9,796 nucleotides of DNA from Hydrogenophaga sp. (GTDB lineage Bacteria; Pseudomonadota; Gammaproteobacteria; Burkholderiales; Burkholderiaceae_C). The first letter of the stretch is position 1; each line of letters begins with the position of its first letter. Under the pieces are notes generated by a model. It had not been told where the DNA came from. It was given only the letters and a program-made list of their open reading frames with translations, and did no database searches. The translations under genes were made by a program, and so were the position numbers. Below are positions 7,041-9,796 of this stretch, in pieces. The stretch lies in NCBI GenBank assembly GCA_030684755.1, contig JAUXXN010000150.1, forward strand, positions 1 to 9,796, given 5' to 3'.

Positions 7041-7622
7041 TCATTCTCGCAGCACAAGCACCTCGGTCACGCCACGCTGGTGCACGCCGAGGGCTTTGGC
7101 GGCGGCGTAACTCAGGTCGATGATGCGCTGGTGTTTGTGGGGCCCACGGTCGTTGATGCGCACGACCACTTCTTTGCCGGTGTGCACGCTTCGCACCCGC
7201 ACGCGGCTGCCAAACGGCAGCGTTCTGTGCGCAGCGGTCAGGGCGTGCATGTCAAAGCGCTCGCCGCTGGCGGTGCGCCGGCCATGAAACCGTTTTCCGT
7301 ACCAAGACGCGCGGCCTTGGGCCAACACCATGCCCGCATCAGAAGCTGCGGGCGTTGGCGCGGCTTCTTCGGCGGGCGGTTCGGTATCTGTCCGTTCAAC
7401 GGCGGGCACGCTGGTGACGGCCACCACCGCGGGTGCCAACGCAGGCCTGGGGTCGGAGACGACCTTCTGAGCGCTGGTCTTCACTGGCGCGGGCTCCTCA
7501 GAACCGAGGGGCTGCAGCGGGTTGCCACTGCACCCCACGAGCCAGATCGCCGCAACAGCCAGGAACGGCCAGACAGCGTGCCACGTTGTTGCGACGGGAG
7601 GTGGGCGGGTGTGTCGGGGCAT
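7041..7622 (-). CDS. rlpA: RlpA-like lipoprotein with double-psi beta-barrel (septal ring lytic transglycosylase family)
   Basis: RlpA proteins are outer-membrane lipoproteins; in Pseudomonas aeruginosa RlpA cleaves glycan strands without stem peptides at the septum. This 193 aa protein has a hydrophobic signal (about 16-29) ending in the lipobox LVGC, with C31 the predicted lipidated residue. A Pro/Ala/Val/Glu-rich linker follows (about 38-100), then the barrel domain (about 102-192). The barrel has [34 protein letters not shown] with H132, and [10 protein letters not shown] with D158, matching the residues needed for transglycosylase activity in the family. The C-terminal SPOR domain that binds denuded septal peptidoglycan is absent; the protein ends directly after the barrel. 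The ATG at 7622 gives a good signal peptide, though its Shine-Dalgarno sequence is weak. It sits between metF and metY on the same strand. Confidence 0.9.
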   Translation of the reverse strand: MPRHTRPPPVATTWHAVWPFLAVAAIWLVGCSGNPLQPLGSEEPAPVKTSAQKVVSDPRPALAPAVVAVTSVPAVERTDTEPPAEEAAPTPAASDAGMVLAQGRASWYGKRFHGRRTASGERFDMHALTAAHRTLPFGSRVRVRSVHTGKEVVVRINDRGPHKHQRIIDLSYAAAKALGVHQRGVTEVLVLRE

Positions 7623-7675
7623 GGCAGGCTCTCTGAGAACGTGTAGGGCCAGCCCGGTCTGCCGAGCGCTGGTGA

Positions 7676-8506
7676 TCAGTCCAGCTGCAGCCGCTGGATG
7701 ATTTCCAGCGAGGCCACACTCTGGTTCATGGTGTAGAAGTGCAGCGCAGGCACGCCGCCGTTGCGCAACTGGTCGCACAGGTCGGTCACCACGTCCAAAC
7801 CGAAGGCTTTGATGGACGCGCTGTCGTCGCCAAACGCTTGCAGGCGCAGGCGAATCCAGCGCGGTATCTCGGCGCCGCTGGCGTCTGAAAAGCGCATCAG
7901 CTGGGTGGAACTGGTGATCGGCATGATGCCGGGCACCACCGGCACATCGGCGCCGAGCTTAAAAGCATCGTCCACAAAGCGAAAGTAGGCGTCGCTGTTG
8001 TAGAAGTATTGGGTGATGGCGCTGTTGGCCCCGGCGCGCACCTTGGTGGCGTAAGCCTGTAGGTCGGCTTCGGGCGACTTGGCTTGCGGGTGTACTTCGG
8101 GGTAAGCCGCCACTTCAATGTGAAAGTCGTCGCCCGTCTCGGCGCGAATAAAGGCCACGAGATCGCTCGCGTAATGAAACTCGCCGCCCATACCGTAGCC
8201 GCTGGGCAGGTCGCCGCGCAAAGCCACCAGGCGCTTGACGCCCATGGCTTTCAGCGTGGCCAGCTGTTCGCGCACGCTGGCTTTGGTGGCGCCAATGCAC
8301 GAAAAATGCGAGGCTGCGGGCACACCTTCAGCCAGGATGGCACTGACGGTGTCAAACGTGCCCTGCTGGGTGGAGCCGCCCGCACCGTAGGTGACCGAGC
8401 AAAACTCGGGCTTGGCGGCGTAAAGCTGCTGGCGCACGCGGCTCAGCTTCTCGGCGCCTTCGGGCGTCTTGGGTGGGAAGAATTCAAAACTCAGGGGCAG
8501 GCCCAT
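7676..8506 (-). CDS. metF: Methylenetetrahydrofolate reductase MetF
   Basis: MetF is a cytoplasmic FAD enzyme that reduces 5,10-methylenetetrahydrofolate to 5-methyltetrahydrofolate, the methyl donor for homocysteine methylation. The protein has 276 aa, near the usual 280-300. Landmarks are [12 protein letters not shown] at 6-17 with the catalytic Glu (E8), [10 protein letters not shown] at 37-46, [13 protein letters not shown] at 94-106 with D99 matching the Asp near the flavin, [31 protein letters not shown], and LHFYTMNQS near the C-terminus. The ATG at 8506 has AGGA about nine bases upstream and begins right before the conserved first strand. It lies 37 bp after tlyA, and ahcY follows the same direction further upstream, so homocysteine release and remethylation are genetically linked here. 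Confidence 0.96.
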   Translation of the reverse strand: MGLPLSFEFFPPKTPEGAEKLSRVRQQLYAAKPEFCSVTYGAGGSTQQGTFDTVSAILAEGVPAASHFSCIGATKASVREQLATLKAMGVKRLVALRGDLPSGYGMGGEFHYASDLVAFIRAETGDDFHIEVAAYPEVHPQAKSPEADLQAYATKVRAGANSAITQYFYNSDAYFRFVDDAFKLGADVPVVPGIMPITSSTQLMRFSDASGAEIPRWIRLRLQAFGDDSASIKAFGLDVVTDLCDQLRNGGVPALHFYTMNQSVASLEIIQRLQLD

Positions 8507-8543
8507 AGGGAGTCGTCCTAAAAAATGTTTGACGTTGTCTGTA

Positions 8544-9317
8544 TCAGGCCGGTACACCAACCGCTGCACAGGCAGACACAAAAAACTCGCGGTTCCCGTC
8601 ACCACCGGTGATCGGGCTTTCAAAATAGTCGCGCATCGCCAAGCCATGGTCGCGGCAGGCTTGCTCGATGCGCTCGCGCACCACGGCGTAGCTGGCAGCG
8701 TCTTTTACCAAACCACCTTTGCCAATCTGGGCGGGCTGCAGTTCAAACTGCGGCTTCACCAGCATCAACAAGTGGCCCCCCGGCTTGAGCAGCGGCACGA
8801 TGGCGGGCCACACCAGCGTCTGTGAGATGAACGACAGGTCGCCCACGATCAGGTCAAACGGGGCATCGCCGCCACCCGCTGCGGCCAAAGCCTCGGCGTC
8901 CAGTTCGCGTGCATTGCATTTTTCAATGCCCACCACGCGGGCATCGGCCCGCAAGCGGGGATGCAGCTGGCCCTGGCCCACGTCCACGCCCACCACCTGC
9001 GCGGCACCGCGCTGCAGCAGGCAGTCGGTGAATCCGCCGCTGCTCTGGCCCACGTCTAGGCAGCGCATGCCGGCAACAGACAAGGCCACGCGGCTGAACG
9101 CACCGTCGAGCTTCAAGCCACCGCGCGAGACAAAGCGCGATTCGCCACCGTCCAGCAGTTGCAGTTCCACCGTCTCGCGCAGCTCGTCGCCGTTTTTGGC
9201 GACGGCTTTCCAATCGCCGCCCGACACGCGCCAGCGCACGCCCGAGGCAATGAGCCGCTGGGATTGAGAACGTGAAGCAGCTAAGCCGCGTTCGACTAAG
9301 AGTTGGTCAGCACGCAT
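8544..9317 (-). CDS. tlyA: TlyA-family rRNA (cytidine-2'-O)-methyltransferase, S4 and FtsJ domains
   Basis: TlyA methylates cytidine 2'-OH groups in ribosomal RNA using SAM. The 257 aa protein has an N-terminal S4 RNA-binding domain (about 2-60; RADQLLVERGLAASRSQSQR) and a FtsJ/RrmJ-type methyltransferase domain. In the latter are SRGGLKLDGAF with K69, the SAM-binding loop LDVGQSSGGFTDCLL at 87-101, VGDLSFIS with D160, MLVKPQFE with K188 and NREFF with E244, giving the expected K-D-K-E tetrad. The SAM loop is usually DIGASTGGFTD; here Gln replaces Ala and Ser replaces Thr. The ATG at 9317 is 9 bp past the ahcY stop; GTG at 9320 and TTG at 9326 are in-frame alternatives. Older annotations call such proteins haemolysin A. 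Its SAH product would be cleared by the neighbouring ahcY enzyme. Confidence 0.92.
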   Translation of the reverse strand: MRADQLLVERGLAASRSQSQRLIASGVRWRVSGGDWKAVAKNGDELRETVELQLLDGGESRFVSRGGLKLDGAFSRVALSVAGMRCLDVGQSSGGFTDCLLQRGAAQVVGVDVGQGQLHPRLRADARVVGIEKCNARELDAEALAAAGGGDAPFDLIVGDLSFISQTLVWPAIVPLLKPGGHLLMLVKPQFELQPAQIGKGGLVKDAASYAVVRERIEQACRDHGLAMRDYFESPITGGDGNREFFVSACAAVGVPA

Positions 9318-9326
9318 CACACTCAA

Positions 9327-9796
9327 TCAATATCTGTAGGAATTGGCTTTGTACGGACCCTGCTTGGGCACGCCGATGTAAGCGGCTTGCTCGTCGCTCA
9401 GCTCGGTCAGCATGGCGCCCACCTTCTTCAGGTGCAAGCGCGCCACTTTTTCGTCCAGGTGCTTGGGCAGCGTGTAGACCTTGCCCACGTCGTAGCCGTC
9501 GGCATGGCAGAACAGCTCAATCTGCGCAATGGTCTGGTTGGCAAAGCTCGACGACATGACGAAGCTGGGGTGGCCAGTGGCGCAACCCAGATTCACCAAG
9601 CGGCCCTTGGCCAGCAAGATGATTTTCTTGCCATCTGGGAACACCACGTGGTCCACCTGCGGTTTGATTTCGTCCCAAGTCAGCTTGTCCAGCGAAGCCA
9701 CGTCGATCTCGTTGTCAAAGTGACCTATGTTGCAAACGATGGCCTGGTCTTTCATGGCGGCCATGTGCTCGTAGCGGATCACGTTCTTGTTGCCGG
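9327..9796 (-). CDS. ahcY: S-adenosyl-L-homocysteine hydrolase AhcY (C-terminal part; 5' end beyond window)
   Basis: AhcY splits S-adenosylhomocysteine into adenosine and homocysteine, using tightly bound NAD, and so relieves inhibition of methyltransferases. About 156 C-terminal codons are present; the reading frame runs off the right edge of the window. Recognised stretches are [18 protein letters not shown] (end of the NAD-binding domain), [40 protein letters not shown] (substrate-domain return segment), [16 protein letters not shown], and the C-terminal tail [10 protein letters not shown], whose Lys and Tyr reach into the NAD site of the neighbouring subunit in the family. The frame, stop and tail are intact. 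In many betaproteobacteria an SAH riboswitch precedes ahcY, but that position would lie outside this window. Confidence 0.96.
   Translation of the reverse strand, partial: GNKNVIRYEHMAAMKDQAIVCNIGHFDNEIDVASLDKLTWDEIKPQVDHVVFPDGKKIILLAKGRLVNLGCATGHPSFVMSSSFANQTIAQIELFCHADGYDVGKVYTLPKHLDEKVARLHLKKVGAMLTELSDEQAAYIGVPKQGPYKANSYRY

Noticed and set aside
5678..7123. Long open frame of 481 codons on the + strand, antisense to metY
   Set aside because: Low-complexity Gly/Val/Arg/His composition without domains; metY on the other strand is certain and has a strong ribosome binding site. This is a codon-bias shadow.
7623..7675. Promoter or terminator between metF and rlpA
   Set aside because: The 53 bp gap shows no clear -35/-10 pair and no hairpin with a T tract; nothing can be supported from sequence alone.
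8507..8543. Possible SAM or SAH riboswitch before metF
   Set aside because: The tlyA-metF gap is 37 bp and has no stable paired structure; known riboswitches of this kind need more sequence. The 37 bp gap before metY fails for the same reason.

Overview
This 9.8 kb window is high-GC bacterial chromosome with no phage, insertion sequence, CRISPR or RNA gene that I can see. Dense packing, GTG starts, overlapping start/stop codons, a paaABCDE operon, an ahcY-tlyA-metF gene order and a GC-rich hairpin repeat between paaD and paaE all suggest a betaproteobacterium. My best guess is a member of the Burkholderiales, family Comamonadaceae (Hydrogenophaga, Acidovorax, Variovorax or Polaromonas type). 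This placement is inference from gene content and order.

Region 1 (1-3659, + strand) is the phenylacetyl-CoA epoxidase operon: the 3' part of paaA, then paaB, paaC, paaD and paaE. PaaA is the diiron catalytic subunit, PaaC its structural partner, PaaB a small bridging subunit, PaaD a likely Fe-S/diiron maturation protein, and PaaE the FAD/[2Fe-2S] reductase that brings electrons from NADPH. Together they turn phenylacetyl-CoA into its ring 1,2-epoxide, the committed step of aerobic phenylacetate breakdown. paaA to paaD are coupled by short start/stop overlaps; paaE is set apart by a 135 bp gap that holds the hairpin repeat.

Region 2 (3671-5697, - strand) converges on paaE. It holds an integral-membrane alkane 1-monooxygenase (AlkB) with all its histidine boxes and the HYG motif, and upstream of it a membrane-anchored alpha/beta hydrolase with a complete Ser-Asp-His triad. 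An 18 bp near-perfect palindrome lies just upstream of alkB. No rubredoxin or rubredoxin reductase gene is in view.

Region 3 (5726-9796, - strand) is mostly methionine/homocysteine metabolism. In transcription order it has ahcY (3' part only), tlyA (rRNA 2'-O-methyltransferase), metF, an RlpA-like lipoprotein, and a MetY-type O-acetylhomoserine sulfhydrylase. ahcY releases homocysteine from S-adenosylhomocysteine, MetY makes homocysteine from O-acetylhomoserine and sulfide, and metF makes the 5-methyl-THF that methylates it. All - strand genes from ahcY to alkB are 8-74 bp apart, with no clear intrinsic terminator between them, so partial read-through is possible.

Every coding region belongs to a family I can name. 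I found no convincing undescribed system. The items most worth a second look are the paaD-paaE hairpin element, the palindrome upstream of alkB, and the linkage of alkane and aromatic oxidation genes to a methionine-cycle cluster.
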